Translations under genes and position numbers: made by a program
The notes under the pieces: model-generated
Told to the model about the DNA's origin: nothing
Databases searched by the model: none
The model's input: the letters and a program-made list of their open reading frames with translations, nothing else
Part shown: in pieces, positions 32,022-40,906 of the stretch
Numbering within the stretch: position 1 is the stretch's first letter
Layout: each line of letters opens with the position of its first letter
NCBI RefSeq assembly: GCF_029024945.1
Contig: NZ_CP118976.1
Location: forward strand, 1,860,001-1,924,000
Origin: Staphylococcus succinus
GTDB taxonomy: Bacteria; Bacillota; Bacilli; Staphylococcales; Staphylococcaceae
Direction of reading: 5' to 3'
Length of the DNA stretch: 64,000 bases

Positions 32022-32480
32022 TTACTCACTTAATTCTTGTTCTTTACTATAAATATTTTTATCTGCAAATTTCTTTAAAATTTGATAATACGCTATAGAA
32101 TCATCTTGCTCCATATCAAATTGTTGTAGTACATCTTCCGAAATTTGACTAAAATTCTTTTTCAGATTTAATCCCTTTTCTGTTAATTGGACTTTAACTC
32201 TACGTTCATCATCTTCTGCTCTAATACGATTTATAAGCTCTTTTTTCTCTAAACGCTTTATGATAGGACTGATTGTACCAGAGTCTAAATAAAGTTCTTC
32301 GCATAAAGTCTTTATAAATATTGGTTTTTCATTTTCGATATATAACAAAACGATGTAATTAGGAAAACTTATATCATATTGTTTCAAATATCTATTGAAT
32401 CGATTTACAACTTCCTTGCTTGTAATATAAAACAAGTAGCTTAGCTCTTTTTTCATTTGGTCATAAACATTTGATGTCAT
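32022..32480 (-). CDS. MarR-family regulator, SarZ/MgrA-like without the sensor cysteine
   Basis: 152 residues that align by eye with staphylococcal SarZ/MgrA and OhrR: YLFYITSKEVVNRF, FPNYIVLLYIENE, LYLDSGTISPIIKRLEKKELI (recognition helix) and the wing RAEDDERRVKVQLTEKG. In SarZ, MgrA and OhrR the first helix carries a redox-sensing LCF cysteine; here the equivalent is Leu-Ser-Tyr, so the only cysteine is at about residue 59 (KTLCEELYL). GAGGGG ribosome site. The gene lies where S. aureus has the sspABC region. Target genes are unknown. Confidence 0.82.
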   Translation of the reverse strand: MTSNVYDQMKKELSYLFYITSKEVVNRFNRYLKQYDISFPNYIVLLYIENEKPIFIKTLCEELYLDSGTISPIIKRLEKKELINRIRAEDDERRVKVQLTEKGLNLKKNFSQISEDVLQQFDMEQDDSIAYYQILKKFADKNIYSKEQELSE

Positions 32481-32644
32481 TATTTCCCCTCGATCCTTTT
32501 ATTATAATATTAATATACGTTTTAAATTAAGTCAAATACAATAATAAATAATAAAAGAGGTGTAAAACTACAAAAGATACTATTTATATTATTACTAAAA
32601 GGGAAATTATATATTTTATTCGATTGTTTTACTACTTTTAATTT

Positions 32645-32837
32645 CAAAAAAATAAAATGAAATCTTTAAAGATTTCATTTTAGCTTATTAGCCGTTCCTA
32701 AGACTTTGAGGCAGTCATTCTCGCCTATTATGCCACGACAAACGCCTTATCCATTTTCCTTTAGCTAATATTTTTCGATAAAGTATTATAAATTATTTCT
32801 ATAAATATTATAAACGTCGATTTATTCTGTAAGGCAC
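32645..32837 (-). ncRNA. Candidate small RNA of about 190 bases
   Basis: No gene-sized frame exists here. A sigma-B-like promoter (32844-32870) is followed by about 110 AT-rich bases, a GC-richer segment (about 32686-32760) and a very strong intrinsic terminator. It starts after the men terminator, so it should be a separate unit. Only two tiny frames occur (10 and 8 codons). No known RNA family was recognised. The call rests on promoter, composition and terminator, not on homology. Confidence 0.4.
32646..32682 (-). terminator. 30-base perfect palindrome with T run
   Basis: 32653-32682 is a perfect palindrome centred on TTTAAA. On the minus strand it is followed by ATTTTTTT. It fits as terminator of the candidate small RNA; no annotated gene on this strand ends here. 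Confidence 0.75.
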
Positions 32838-32843
32838 CATGAA

Positions 32844-32870
32844 ATACCCTAAAAGCTACTATGATTTAAC
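32844..32870 (-). promoter_or_regulatory. Sigma-B-type promoter
   Basis: The minus strand reads GTTAAA (32865-32870), 15 bases, GGGTAT (32844-32849). The sigma-B consensus is GTTTAA-N12-15-GGGTAT, so the -10 is perfect and the -35 has one mismatch. Transcription would begin near 32837. Confidence 0.5.
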
Positions 32871-32877
32871 AAAAAAA

Positions 32878-32915
32878 CAAACCAAACGCTATTTATACGC
32901 TTGGTTTGTTGTTGT
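32878..32915 (-). terminator. Terminator of the men operon
   Basis: The stem CAAACCAA/TTGGTTTG, with extra pairing around ACGC/GCGT, is followed on the minus strand by a T-rich run just after the menB stop. Confidence 0.8.
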
Positions 32916-32922
32916 TCTAAGA

Positions 32923-33741
32923 CTATGGGAATTTAGGGAATTGGTCAAAATCAGGATCACGTTTTTCTTTAAACGCATCGCGTCCTTCTTTTGCCTCGTC
33001 AGTTGTGTAATAAAGTAATGTAGCGTCTCCAGCCATTTGTTGAAGGCCAGCTAAACCATCTGTATCAGCATTCATTGCAGCTTTTAAGAATCTTAAAGCT
33101 GTAGGAGAATGTTCCATCATTTCCTTACACCATTGCACTGTCTCATCTTCAATTTGATCTAATGGTACTACAGTATTCACTAAGCCCATATCTAATGCTT
33201 CTTGTGCATTATATTGACGACATAAGTACCAAATTTCACGTGCTTTTTTATGTCCTACTATACGTGCTAAGTAGCCTGAACCGTAACCCGCATCAAATGA
33301 ACCAACTTTTGGTCCAGTTTGACCGAATATAGCGTTATCTGCAGCAATAGTTAAGTCACATACTACATTTAATACGTTTCCGCCTCCAACTGCATAGCCT
33401 CTTACCATAGCTATAACTGGTTTAGGAATAACACGGATTAGTCTTTGTAAATCTAAGACGTTTAAACGAGGAATTTGGTCCTCACCCACATAACCACCAT
33501 GGCCACGTACTTTTTGATCTCCACCAGAACAGAATGCTTTATCGCCTTCACCAGTCAATACAATAACTGATACGCGTTGATCATCACGTGCTCTTGAAAA
33601 TGCATCTATCATTTCTTGTACTGTTTTTGGTGTAAATGCGTTACGTACTTCTGGACGATTAATCGTCACTTTCGCAATACCTTCGAAAAATTCATATTTA
33701 ATTTCATCATATTCTCTAATTGTTTCCCACTGTCTAGTCAT
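32923..33741 (-). CDS. menB: 1,4-dihydroxy-2-naphthoyl-CoA synthase
   Basis: Ring-closing step of menaquinone synthesis (O-succinylbenzoyl-CoA to DHNA-CoA). 272-residue crotonase-fold enzyme: [61 protein letters not shown], and the C-terminal RDPDF tail typical of MenB. AAGGAGG ribosome site; the start overlaps menH by 8 bases. Last gene of menFDHB. Confidence 0.97.
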   Translation of the reverse strand: MTRQWETIREYDEIKYEFFEGIAKVTINRPEVRNAFTPKTVQEMIDAFSRARDDQRVSVIVLTGEGDKAFCSGGDQKVRGHGGYVGEDQIPRLNVLDLQRLIRVIPKPVIAMVRGYAVGGGNVLNVVCDLTIAADNAIFGQTGPKVGSFDAGYGSGYLARIVGHKKAREIWYLCRQYNAQEALDMGLVNTVVPLDQIEDETVQWCKEMMEHSPTALRFLKAAMNADTDGLAGLQQMAGDATLLYYTTDEAKEGRDAFKEKRDPDFDQFPKFP

Positions 33742-34540
33742 TTTGCTCCTCCTTATGAATAAAACCTATTACTATTCTATCAAATTCTTTAGCATCTTCC
33801 ACGTGAATTGTGTGACCACTATTTGATATTTCATGTAATTCTACCTTTTTAATTAATGATTCAAGTCGCTTACCAACTTTACTAAATTTAGCGTCTAAAT
33901 CCCCTACCATAATACATGTTGGTAGGTCTATGTTGGCTACTTCTGGCCATAAGTTAGGCATGTTTCCTGTACCATAATCACGTAGTGCTTTAGCTAAACG
34001 CTCTGGGTCTTGACGTAATCTCATATCGCGAATGCCTTTTCTCGTTTCTTTATCCAAATCATATTGGGTATAGAACAAAGGTAATTTCTCCCAGTCATTT
34101 ACAAATATATCTAACCCTGCTATTTCTAATACTTTCGCACGTGCATAATCAATTTGTTGTCTCTCTATCTTTACATCTTGTTCTTCTATACCCGGTGAAG
34201 TACTTTCCAATATAAGACCATTCAATTTAATGTTACCATAAATGGCATAATGTAAAGCAACTCTTCCTCCCATAGAATAACCATGTAAAAAAAGTTGATA
34301 TGTTGTTAAAGCTTCTAACGTCTCATCTAATTGTTGATTTATAAATGTAAAGTTCCACGTTTCGTTCATATCTGACATATCTTGGCCATGACCAGGTAAA
34401 TCTATTGTAACAATATTCATTTCTTCGCTTAAATTATTAATATGATGATCAAAAGCTTGTTGGTCACTAATAAAGCCATGGAGCATCACTAATAATTTTG
34501 GTGTTTCAATCTTAGCTTGATGAAATCTATAATGTAACAT
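33734..34540 (-). CDS. menH: SHCHC synthase (alpha/beta hydrolase)
   Basis: Eliminates pyruvate from SEPHCHC in menaquinone synthesis. 268 residues with the hydrolase fold: oxyanion segment LHGFISD, nucleophile Ser89 in HGYSMGG, an Asp in MVGDLDAKF and the His in [10 protein letters not shown]. It sits between menD and menB and overlaps menD by 14 bases. Confidence 0.92.
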   Translation of the reverse strand: MLHYRFHQAKIETPKLLVMLHGFISDQQAFDHHINNLSEEMNIVTIDLPGHGQDMSDMNETWNFTFINQQLDETLEALTTYQLFLHGYSMGGRVALHYAIYGNIKLNGLILESTSPGIEEQDVKIERQQIDYARAKVLEIAGLDIFVNDWEKLPLFYTQYDLDKETRKGIRDMRLRQDPERLAKALRDYGTGNMPNLWPEVANIDLPTCIMVGDLDAKFSKVGKRLESLIKKVELHEISNSGHTIHVEDAKEFDRIVIGFIHKEEQND

Positions 34541-36209
34541 TTATAATATCACTCAACTTTTTATATAATTTCAGATGTTGTTTTCTATTATCTTCGCGAT
34601 GTGTCATAATTTCATAAATATGGGCACCAAATTTTGATAACTCAGTATACTTAAACGATTCAATAGATTCAAAACGATCAAATGCAAAATCATACAGTAA
34701 TGCTGTATGTTCAAAATTCAAGCCTGTCGGCGTACCAAACAGCCTTTCAAAATATGATTCGGCTGCTTCTTTTTGAGGTAAATAAGAGAAAATACCCCCG
34801 CCATCGTTGTTTAATAAAATGATATTCAAGTTAATATCATTCAATTTAGACATCAACAAACCATTCATATCATGATAAAATGCTAAATCACCAATAAGCA
34901 AAGTAATATTTTTATGTACTGCCATGCCTAATGCAGTAGAAACCACACCATCTATACCATTAGCACCTCTGTTTGCATAAACCTCCGCTTCACAATCCAT
35001 AAACAGATTGTCTACATCTCGTATTGGCATACTATTACTTACAAACAAAGCATCTTGAGAAGTTAATTTATCTAACACATTACTGACATAAACCGCTTCA
35101 TCTGTAGCCGTTCTTAAATAATCTTTAACCTCAGCTTGCGCGTGTTTTTCTAATGATTGCCATTTTTGTAACCACTGCTTACGTTCCACAGTTGTCGCAT
35201 CAGAAAGTTGTCTAAAGAAATCATTTGCTGACAACTCATATGAAACATGAGGTGGTATTGGAAATGCATCAGGATAGTCATTATTCTGTACTAAGATTTG
35301 AAATGCATCTGTCGCTTTTAGCCATTGATTTAATTTCTTTGATATTACCGGTTTACCAACGCGAATAATAAAATCAACTTCTACCTCTAATCCAGCTCTA
35401 TATAATAAATCATATGTCGTGATTACATTTGGATGATGCTCTCGTCTCAATTGACTTAAAGGATCGGCCAAGATAGGCATGTCATGTATAGTTGCAAATG
35501 TTAAGATTTGATCTACATCTTGATGTTGCATATCGCCAACTATGATGATGCCTTTGCGTTTATTAACTATTGAACTAATTTCATTTAAACTTGTCGTCTT
35601 TTGATAATGTGGTAATATTTTTGTTTCTGAAGTTAGCCATTCAACTTTTTCAACATCTGGTGTTAATGGTTCTCTAAAAGGTAAATTAAAATGTATAGGC
35701 CCTCTATGTGGCCCATATAAGTATTGGCTTGCTTTTTGTAATTGAAATTTCACAGTACTCGTCATATAATCTTCATCATCATTGCCTTCTGCAATCGGAA
35801 AATCAAATTGATATTGTACAAAATTAGCAAACATATTATTTTGATTGATTGCTTGAGGTGCACCTATCCCTCTTAATTCGTGAGGACGATCACTAGTTAA
35901 TACCACTAATGGCAGATGACTTAACTGACTTTCAGAAATAGCTGGGGTGTAATTCGCAGCAGCGCTTCCCGAAGTACATAGTATAGCAACTGGGCGTTCG
36001 CTTCCTTTCATCAAACCCATAGCGAAAAATGCGGCACTTCGTTCATCTGGATGAATCCAAGACTTCATTTTAGGGTGTGCTTCAATCGCTATGGCCATTG
36101 GTGTAGAGCGTGATCCTGGACTGATTACTACTTCTCTTACCCCATAAGCATATAATTCCGAAACAAATGTAAATACTTGTTTTGTTAATGCATGTATATG
36201 GTTACTCAT
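34527..36209 (-). CDS. menD: SEPHCHC synthase, ThDP-dependent
   Basis: Joins 2-oxoglutarate and isochorismate, with loss of CO2. 560 residues: the N-terminal ThDP catalytic region [18 protein letters not shown], the conserved [17 protein letters not shown] with the glutamate-type active site, and the C-terminal ThDP/metal motif [14 protein letters not shown]...NNDGGGIF. It overlaps menF by 8 bases. Confidence 0.96.
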   Translation of the reverse strand: MSNHIHALTKQVFTFVSELYAYGVREVVISPGSRSTPMAIAIEAHPKMKSWIHPDERSAAFFAMGLMKGSERPVAILCTSGSAAANYTPAISESQLSHLPLVVLTSDRPHELRGIGAPQAINQNNMFANFVQYQFDFPIAEGNDDEDYMTSTVKFQLQKASQYLYGPHRGPIHFNLPFREPLTPDVEKVEWLTSETKILPHYQKTTSLNEISSIVNKRKGIIIVGDMQHQDVDQILTFATIHDMPILADPLSQLRREHHPNVITTYDLLYRAGLEVEVDFIIRVGKPVISKKLNQWLKATDAFQILVQNNDYPDAFPIPPHVSYELSANDFFRQLSDATTVERKQWLQKWQSLEKHAQAEVKDYLRTATDEAVYVSNVLDKLTSQDALFVSNSMPIRDVDNLFMDCEAEVYANRGANGIDGVVSTALGMAVHKNITLLIGDLAFYHDMNGLLMSKLNDINLNIILLNNDGGGIFSYLPQKEAAESYFERLFGTPTGLNFEHTALLYDFAFDRFESIESFKYTELSKFGAHIYEIMTHREDNRKQHLKLYKKLSDIINVTL

Positions 36210-37554
36210 ATTTCTCGACTCCTAAAGCCTTCATCATAGGTCTAAATTTAACTGCTGTCTCTTCAACTTCACTATCTGCATCAGAATCGCTAACAATACC
36301 ACAACCAGCAAATAATGTTGCTTGATTTTTCTTAATAAGCATGGATCTGATTGCAACGATAAATTCACAATTATCATACATATCTATATATCCAACAGGT
36401 GCACCATAAAGCCCACGTGTTCCGAACTCATTTTGCTCAATATACTCAATCGCTTCTTCTTTAGGATAGCCACCTAATGCAGGTGTTGGATGAAGATTAT
36501 CTAATAAGCCAATATAGTATTCATCAGTTAACTGCCCTTTAATTTTCGTATACAAATGGTATAAATGATCATTTGTTAAAATTTGAGGTTCCTTATTGAA
36601 AGTAATATTTTCAACATAGGGTTCAATATCACTCAAAATACTATCAACAACAAAACGATGCTCATTTAAATTCTTTTCATCATTTAAAAAAGCATTAATG
36701 TTCTCATGATCAATTTCTTCTTGATGCGTTCGCTTAATTGTCCCAGCCACTGCTTTCGTAGATAAAACTTCATTATTCACTTCCATAAGCTGTTCAGGCG
36801 TTTGTGAAAAGAACACACTATCTTGTGATTCTAATACAAATAAATAACTGTTATGTTCACCTTGAGTTGCTTGTTTAAGGATATATGGAATATTGATGTT
36901 TTTATCAAATTGAATCATTCTTTTTCTAGCAAGTACAATTTTTTTATTTTCATCTAAAATTTCAATTGTATCTTTAACTAAATCACGCCATTCATCTTTA
37001 TAAATATCTTCGATTCGTTTTATCTCTCCCATTTGAATGTCCGGATGGACACCTTCTTGGGTTAACTTATCTATAATCGCTAAAAATGCTTCGATTTCAA
37101 ATTCGTCTGATTTTACAGTATAAGTAATATATGTGTTCCCATGCTCCATAGTTACTAATACTTCTGGTAAAATAAAGTGATTAATACCAAATTCGCGCCA
37201 CTCATCTCCAGATTTGTGCGTAGAAAATTGAAAACCACCACATACCTTTAAGTGATGACGTTCTGAGTTTGGATGAATTAAATCAATATCACTTTTATAT
37301 TTTTGCCATTCTCTGAAAATAGATTGTTTATTTTCAAAATCATTTTTAAATCTTTTAATAGCATGATAGCCAAAGAATGAAGTTTCGTTGTCATTTTTTT
37401 TGAAATAAAAACGGTCGCCTGCAAAATCTTCTGTAATATGAAATAATACAGAAGGATCTAATTCATAATTTAATTTTGTTTCTACAGAAACCCAAGTATG
37501 TTTACTTTCGTATACCGCTTCGACAATTTCACTTTCCTTGACGTCTAAAGTCAT
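36202..37554 (-). CDS. menF: Menaquinone-specific isochorismate synthase
   Basis: Chorismate to isochorismate, the entry into menaquinone synthesis. 450 residues of the chorismate-binding family. The C-terminal catalytic half contains [46 protein letters not shown] and [25 protein letters not shown]. The N-terminal half is variable, as usual. First gene of menFDHB, divergent from menA. Confidence 0.95.
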   Translation of the reverse strand: MTLDVKESEIVEAVYESKHTWVSVETKLNYELDPSVLFHITEDFAGDRFYFKKNDNETSFFGYHAIKRFKNDFENKQSIFREWQKYKSDIDLIHPNSERHHLKVCGGFQFSTHKSGDEWREFGINHFILPEVLVTMEHGNTYITYTVKSDEFEIEAFLAIIDKLTQEGVHPDIQMGEIKRIEDIYKDEWRDLVKDTIEILDENKKIVLARKRMIQFDKNINIPYILKQATQGEHNSYLFVLESQDSVFFSQTPEQLMEVNNEVLSTKAVAGTIKRTHQEEIDHENINAFLNDEKNLNEHRFVVDSILSDIEPYVENITFNKEPQILTNDHLYHLYTKIKGQLTDEYYIGLLDNLHPTPALGGYPKEEAIEYIEQNEFGTRGLYGAPVGYIDMYDNCEFIVAIRSMLIKKNQATLFAGCGIVSDSDADSEVEETAVKFRPMMKALGVEKYE

Positions 37555-37590
37555 CTATTTCACTTCTTTCATTTATCAGATTACACTCAT

Positions 37591-37623
37591 TACAATATTG
37601 TACCACTTTTCACAATATGTGTA
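37591..37623. promoter_or_regulatory. Paired dyads between menF and menA
   Basis: The perfect palindrome TACAATATTGTA (37591-37602) and a related site with ACAATATGTGTA (37612-37623) are 20 bases apart, two helical turns. They lie in the divergent promoter region of the menaquinone genes. The binding factor is unknown. Confidence 0.4.
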
Positions 37624-37735
37624 CGGAATCTAGCTTAATTCATTTGTACAATCTATAAGCTATTTGACCTTTACAAGTTCTTCCATTAAAATTGATTTGA
37701 TAAAAAATTATACACAGATAAGAGGTAAAAACATT

Positions 37736-38674
37736 ATGGCTTCTCAATATCAACAATACTCTGCTGTCAGAAAGTACTGGCACTTAATGAGACCACATAC
37801 ATTGACTGCTGCAGTAGTCCCAGTGCTTGTAGGTACTGCAACTTCAAAGCTTTTTCTATTAGGTAGTGAAGATCACCTTAACCTCCCGTTATTCTTAGCA
37901 ATGTTAATCGCGTGCTTATTAATTCAAGCAGCAACAAACATGTTTAATGAATACTATGATTTCAAAAAAGGATTAGATGATCACACTTCTGTAGGAATCG
38001 GCGGCGCTATCGTTCGCAATGGTATGAGTCCTAAACTTGTCATGAATTTGGCAATTGCATTTTATATTATTGCAGCAATACTTGGAATTTTTATAGCAAG
38101 TCAAAGTTCCTTCTGGTTACTACCTATTGGACTTGTATGTATGGCTGTCGGTTACTTATACACAGGTGGACCTTTCCCTATTTCTTGGACACCTTTTGGC
38201 GAATTATTCTCCGGTGTATTCATGGGGATGTTTATTATAATGATTGCTTTCTTTATCCAAACAAATAACTTACAAAGTTTAGCATTTTGGGTAAGTCTTC
38301 CAATCGTTATCACAATTGCACTTATTAATATGGGTAATAATATTCGTGATCGAGTAAAAGATAAAGAAAGCGGTCGTAAAACATTACCAATCTTAATAGG
38401 TAAAAATAACTCTGTACGCTTTTTAGGATTTATGTATATCGTAGCGTACCTTTTAGTTATTTACATTGCCTTTTTCCAACCAGGTGGTTCAATTTTCTAC
38501 TTACTTGCTCTATTATCAGCGCCAATGGCGATTAAAGCTGTACGCAGATTCAAAAGAAATGATACACCTCAAACAATGATGCCTGCGATGGCTGCAACTG
38601 GAAAAACAAATACATTCTTCGGTGTATTATTTGCCTTAGGAATTTATATTAGTGCATTACTAGGTGGTATTTAA
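37736..38674 (+). CDS. menA: DHNA polyprenyltransferase
   Basis: Membrane prenyltransferase that attaches the isoprenoid chain to DHNA. 312 residues with about eight membrane helices and the first Asp-rich motif NMFNEYYDFKKGLDDH; the second is NMGNNIRDRVKDKESGRKTL. The ATG at 37736 is chosen because AGAGGT precedes it by 9 bases; the frame is open back to 37664 without a ribosome site. Its product feeds the respiratory quinone used by Qox. Confidence 0.95.
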   Translation: MASQYQQYSAVRKYWHLMRPHTLTAAVVPVLVGTATSKLFLLGSEDHLNLPLFLAMLIACLLIQAATNMFNEYYDFKKGLDDHTSVGIGGAIVRNGMSPKLVMNLAIAFYIIAAILGIFIASQSSFWLLPIGLVCMAVGYLYTGGPFPISWTPFGELFSGVFMGMFIIMIAFFIQTNNLQSLAFWVSLPIVITIALINMGNNIRDRVKDKESGRKTLPILIGKNNSVRFLGFMYIVAYLLVIYIAFFQPGGSIFYLLALLSAPMAIKAVRRFKRNDTPQTMMPAMAATGKTNTFFGVLFALGIYISALLGGI

Positions 38675-38729
38675 TCAATACTATAATCTTCATATAGCCC
38701 ATTAATATAATATTAAACCTATATCAAGG

Positions 38730-38762
38730 AGCGACTTTCTCAAATAAGAAAGTCGCTTTTTA
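38730..38762 (+). terminator. Intrinsic terminator of menA
   Basis: AGCGACTTTCT and AGAAAGTCGCT, a 6-base loop and a T run. Confidence 0.9.
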
Positions 38763-38765
38763 TTG

Positions 38766-39332
38766 TTAATCCAATGATTTTGTTGTATACGTCATGTGAT
38801 AATGCATATGACCATATAAATCAAATTCACTCGCTATTTGAAATCCTAATTTTTTATAAACGTGTAATGCCCCAGCATTTGTTATATCACAATTTAAACT
38901 CCATTTTTCTCCAGGATATGTTGTTAATACATGCTTAATAAGTTGTGTTGCCACCCCTTTACCGCGATATTCAGGAAAAGTTGCAACTGTTTCAATATAA
39001 TACTCATCATCGTTTGCTTCTTTCATAGGCATAGGTGTACCAAAAGCTTTAATATCTTCCTCAAGTATCATGTCTAACCATGCCTTTTCAAGCATTTCCT
39101 CTTGTTCTCCAGGATAAGCAATTAAGCATCCCGCTATTTCACCATCCATTTCATATACCCATACATTACTATAGTGACCTCTATAATTGACCTCTACTAT
39201 ACTCTGTTCCATCACTTTAAGTAATCGTTCCTTTTCAACACTTTTAACCATATCTATATCCAACTCATGCCATATGATGTAGCATAATTGTGCAACTTTA
39301 TGTTTATCTTCTTTTTTAGCTTTTCTGATCAT
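38766..39332 (-). CDS. GNAT family N-acetyltransferase
   Basis: 188 residues with a GNAT core. The acetyl-CoA-binding segment is VATFPEYRGKGVATQLIKHV, followed by the strand-helix NCDITNAGALHVYKKLGFQIASEF. The N-terminus MIRKAKKEDKHKVAQL is typical. TTGAGGAG ribosome site. It converges on menA. Substrate unknown. Confidence 0.85.
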   Translation of the reverse strand: MIRKAKKEDKHKVAQLCYIIWHELDIDMVKSVEKERLLKVMEQSIVEVNYRGHYSNVWVYEMDGEIAGCLIAYPGEQEEMLEKAWLDMILEEDIKAFGTPMPMKEANDDEYYIETVATFPEYRGKGVATQLIKHVLTTYPGEKWSLNCDITNAGALHVYKKLGFQIASEFDLYGHMHYHMTYTTKSLD

Positions 39333-39498
39333 TTAAATTCTCCTCAACTCATCATTACTTATTGATTCTATTATATATGAAACATAAGGTATTTTCGAAA
39401 TAACAGCTAAATTCCTCACGACTTAATTGTTTTCAATTGTTGTATGTCTTATTATAAGAGATAATTAAGGTATTAATATAATGAAAGGATATAAACAA

Positions 39499-39711
39499 AT
39501 GAAAATAAACAAAGTTATTTATGTATTACTTGCCTTTCTCCTTGGATGGAGTGGGATCCATAAATTTTATTCAAATCAATTAGCACAAGGTATTGTACAT
39601 TTAATCTTCTTTTGGACAGGCATCCCTTACATCATTGCGATAATAAATGGCATAATTACTATTTTCTTTAAAAAAGCTGATGAAAATGGCATGATTAGTT
39701 TCGAAAAATAA
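39499..39711 (+). CDS. TM2-domain membrane protein
   Basis: 70 residues with two membrane helices. The stretch LLGWSGIHKFYSNQLAQGIVHLIFFW is the TM2 pattern (GxxGxHxFY...G), followed by a second helix IIAIINGIITIFF. The ATG at 39499 has AAGGAT 8 bases upstream; an earlier ATG at 39481 lacks a ribosome site. Function unknown. Confidence 0.78.
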   Translation: MKINKVIYVLLAFLLGWSGIHKFYSNQLAQGIVHLIFFWTGIPYIIAIINGIITIFFKKADENGMISFEK

Positions 39712-39830
39712 TATATTCCATCCTTTATTGAACTATTTTTAAAATATCACGATAAATCATCTTAAAATGGGTAAACAATTATAATAAAGTAGATTGAGCA
39801 ATTTTGAACTGTAGTCTAGGAGGTTTTACA

Positions 39831-39920
39831 ATGGGAAATATTATAAAGCGTATATTTAGATCACTGGTTGTGGGCTATATAGTGAAAGCAATTAAAAATT
39901 TAATAAGCAAGAAAAAATAG
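39831..39920 (+). CDS. 29-residue cationic amphipathic peptide
   Basis: The frame begins MGNIIKRIFRSLVVGYIVKA and ends NLISKKK. A textbook ribosome site (CTAGGAGG, 7 bases before the ATG) and a dedicated terminator argue that it is translated. Nine basic and no acidic residues. On a helical wheel residues 4-16 form one amphipathic face and residues 17-27 another, on roughly the opposite side, with Gly15 between them. There is no cleavable signal. It could be a phenol-soluble-modulin-like peptide, a small membrane peptide or a toxin. No known family was recognised. Confidence 0.6.
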   Translation: MGNIIKRIFRSLVVGYIVKAIKNLISKKK

Positions 39921-39929
39921 TTTCACTAC

Positions 39930-39981
39930 AAAAAGAGATTAGAACAAAAGCATAAATAGCTGATGTCCTAATCTCTTTTTT
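39930..39981 (+). terminator. Intrinsic terminator after the 29-residue peptide gene
   Basis: AAAAAGAGATTAG pairs with CTAATCTCTTTTT across a 25-base loop. Confidence 0.8.
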
Positions 39982-40037
39982 AGACTAAATAGAATATCAA
40001 TGAAAACAATTCCAGTTGTTTTGTTAAATTATCAAAT

Positions 40038-40067
40038 AATAAAAAAGGTAAACAATAATGTTCACCT
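40038..40067 (-). terminator. Terminator of the LexA-controlled small gene
   Basis: On the minus strand AGGTGAACA and TGTTTACCT flank a 4-base loop and are followed by TTTTTTA. It lies about 70 bases after the stop at 40139. Confidence 0.75.
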
Positions 40068-40138
40068 ATTCATATATCATCGCGTATCACAAATACATTA
40101 ATCATTTTTATATTGTTTAAGTTTAACTTACTTTATGC

Positions 40139-40336
40139 TCAAAAAAACGGAATGCTCTTGCTGGCAGTAACAATATCTTTTGTATAGAAAAATTGTTTCC
40201 CTTCTCCAGTATATGCTGGGTTAAGTATCATATTCGCTTTGGCACTGTATAACCACTCAGGATGAATTCCAGAATTTAATATCTCTTGAAATTCCTGGAA
40301 GTCTTTAGCCCAATCTAAATTTGGCTCCACATTCAT
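40139..40336 (-). CDS. Small SOS-regulated protein of unknown function
   Basis: 65 residues (MNVEPNLDWAKDFQEFQEIL...), soluble, rich in aromatic residues, with no membrane helix or signal. It is the only gene behind a consensus promoter whose spacer holds a LexA box, and it has its own terminator. The start is uncertain: the ribosome site GAGGTG (40338-40343) is only 1 base from the ATG at 40336 but 7 bases from an in-frame GTG at 40330, which would give 63 residues. The leader is very short. It is not similar to the membrane SOS inhibitor SosA. No family was recognised. Confidence 0.65.
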   Translation of the reverse strand: MNVEPNLDWAKDFQEFQEILNSGIHPEWLYSAKANMILNPAYTGEGKQFFYTKDIVTASKSIPFF

Positions 40337-40349
40337 TCACCTCGCTAAC

Positions 40350-40378
40350 ATAATAGAACATACGTTCCACAATGTCAA
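40350..40378 (-). promoter_or_regulatory. LexA-controlled sigma-A promoter (SOS box)
   Basis: On the minus strand TTGACA (40373-40378), a 17-base spacer and TATTAT (40350-40355). The spacer contains the perfect dyad GAACGTATGTTC (40356-40367), fitting the Gram-positive LexA core GAAC-N4-GTTC. Repressor on this site would cover both promoter elements. Confidence 0.75.
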
Positions 40379-40529
40379 CAGTGCACTACTTATATCAACC
40401 ATAAATAGAATAGTAGTCAATTATTAAATGTAGCAAAACAAAACACTTTAAATACTGCTTCATGTAATTAAATCAACGAATTGTGATCATGTCACTTAAC
40501 ATAATCACAATTTGTTAAATACACATATC

Positions 40530-40570
40530 AAAAAATACCGAAATCCTATAGTTAGGATTCCGGTATTTTC
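40530..40570 (-). terminator. Terminator of the tRNA unit
   Basis: ATACCGAAATCCTA pairs with TTAGGATTCCGGTAT around a 3-base loop. A T run follows on the minus strand. Confidence 0.85.
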
Positions 40571-40586
40571 GATAATATTTATATTA

Positions 40587-40675
40587 CGGAAACGGAGGGA
40601 TTCGAACCCTCGCGCCGCTTTCACGACCTACACCCTTAGCAGGGGCGCCTCTTCAGCCAACTTGAGTACGTTTCC
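40587..40675 (-). tRNA. tRNA-Ser (GCU anticodon)
   Basis: 89-base class II tRNA. The acceptor stem GGAAACG pairs with CGTTTCC, discriminator G. The anticodon GCT is in the loop CTGCTAA. A long variable arm is present, and the T arm contains GGTTCGAATCC. The CCA end is not encoded. Transcribed after tRNA-Asn. Confidence 0.95.
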
Positions 40676-40677
40676 AA

Positions 40678-40752
40678 TGGCTCCACAGGTAGGACTCGAA
40701 CCTACGACCGATCGGTTAACAGCCGATAGCTCTACCACTGAGCTACTGTGGA
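40678..40752 (-). tRNA. tRNA-Asn (GUU anticodon)
   Basis: 75 bases including an encoded CCA. The acceptor stem begins TCCACAG and pairs with CTGTGGA. The anticodon GTT lies in CTGTTAA, and the T arm is GGTTCGAGTCC. Two bases separate it from tRNA-Ser. Confidence 0.96.
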
Positions 40753-40784
40753 TCAATCAGTGCTTCTCATCAAGCACAAATACT

Positions 40785-40812
40785 ATTATAGCAACTACAA
40801 AATATTTTTCAA
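40785..40812 (-). promoter_or_regulatory. Promoter of the tRNA-Asn/tRNA-Ser unit
   Basis: TTGAAA (40807-40812), 16 bases, TATAAT (40785-40790) on the minus strand, about 33 bases before tRNA-Asn. Confidence 0.7.
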
Positions 40813-40906
40813 GAGGAATGTTAAAAAAATATGCGGAACATTTACACTATATTAATATGATGTTCCACATATTTTAATTTTTTACATTTTTTATAAATAA
40901 AGTTAG

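Noticed and set aside
40512..40877. Plus-strand frame of 121 codons
   Set aside because: It runs antisense across the two tRNA genes and their terminator; it is an accident of tRNA composition.
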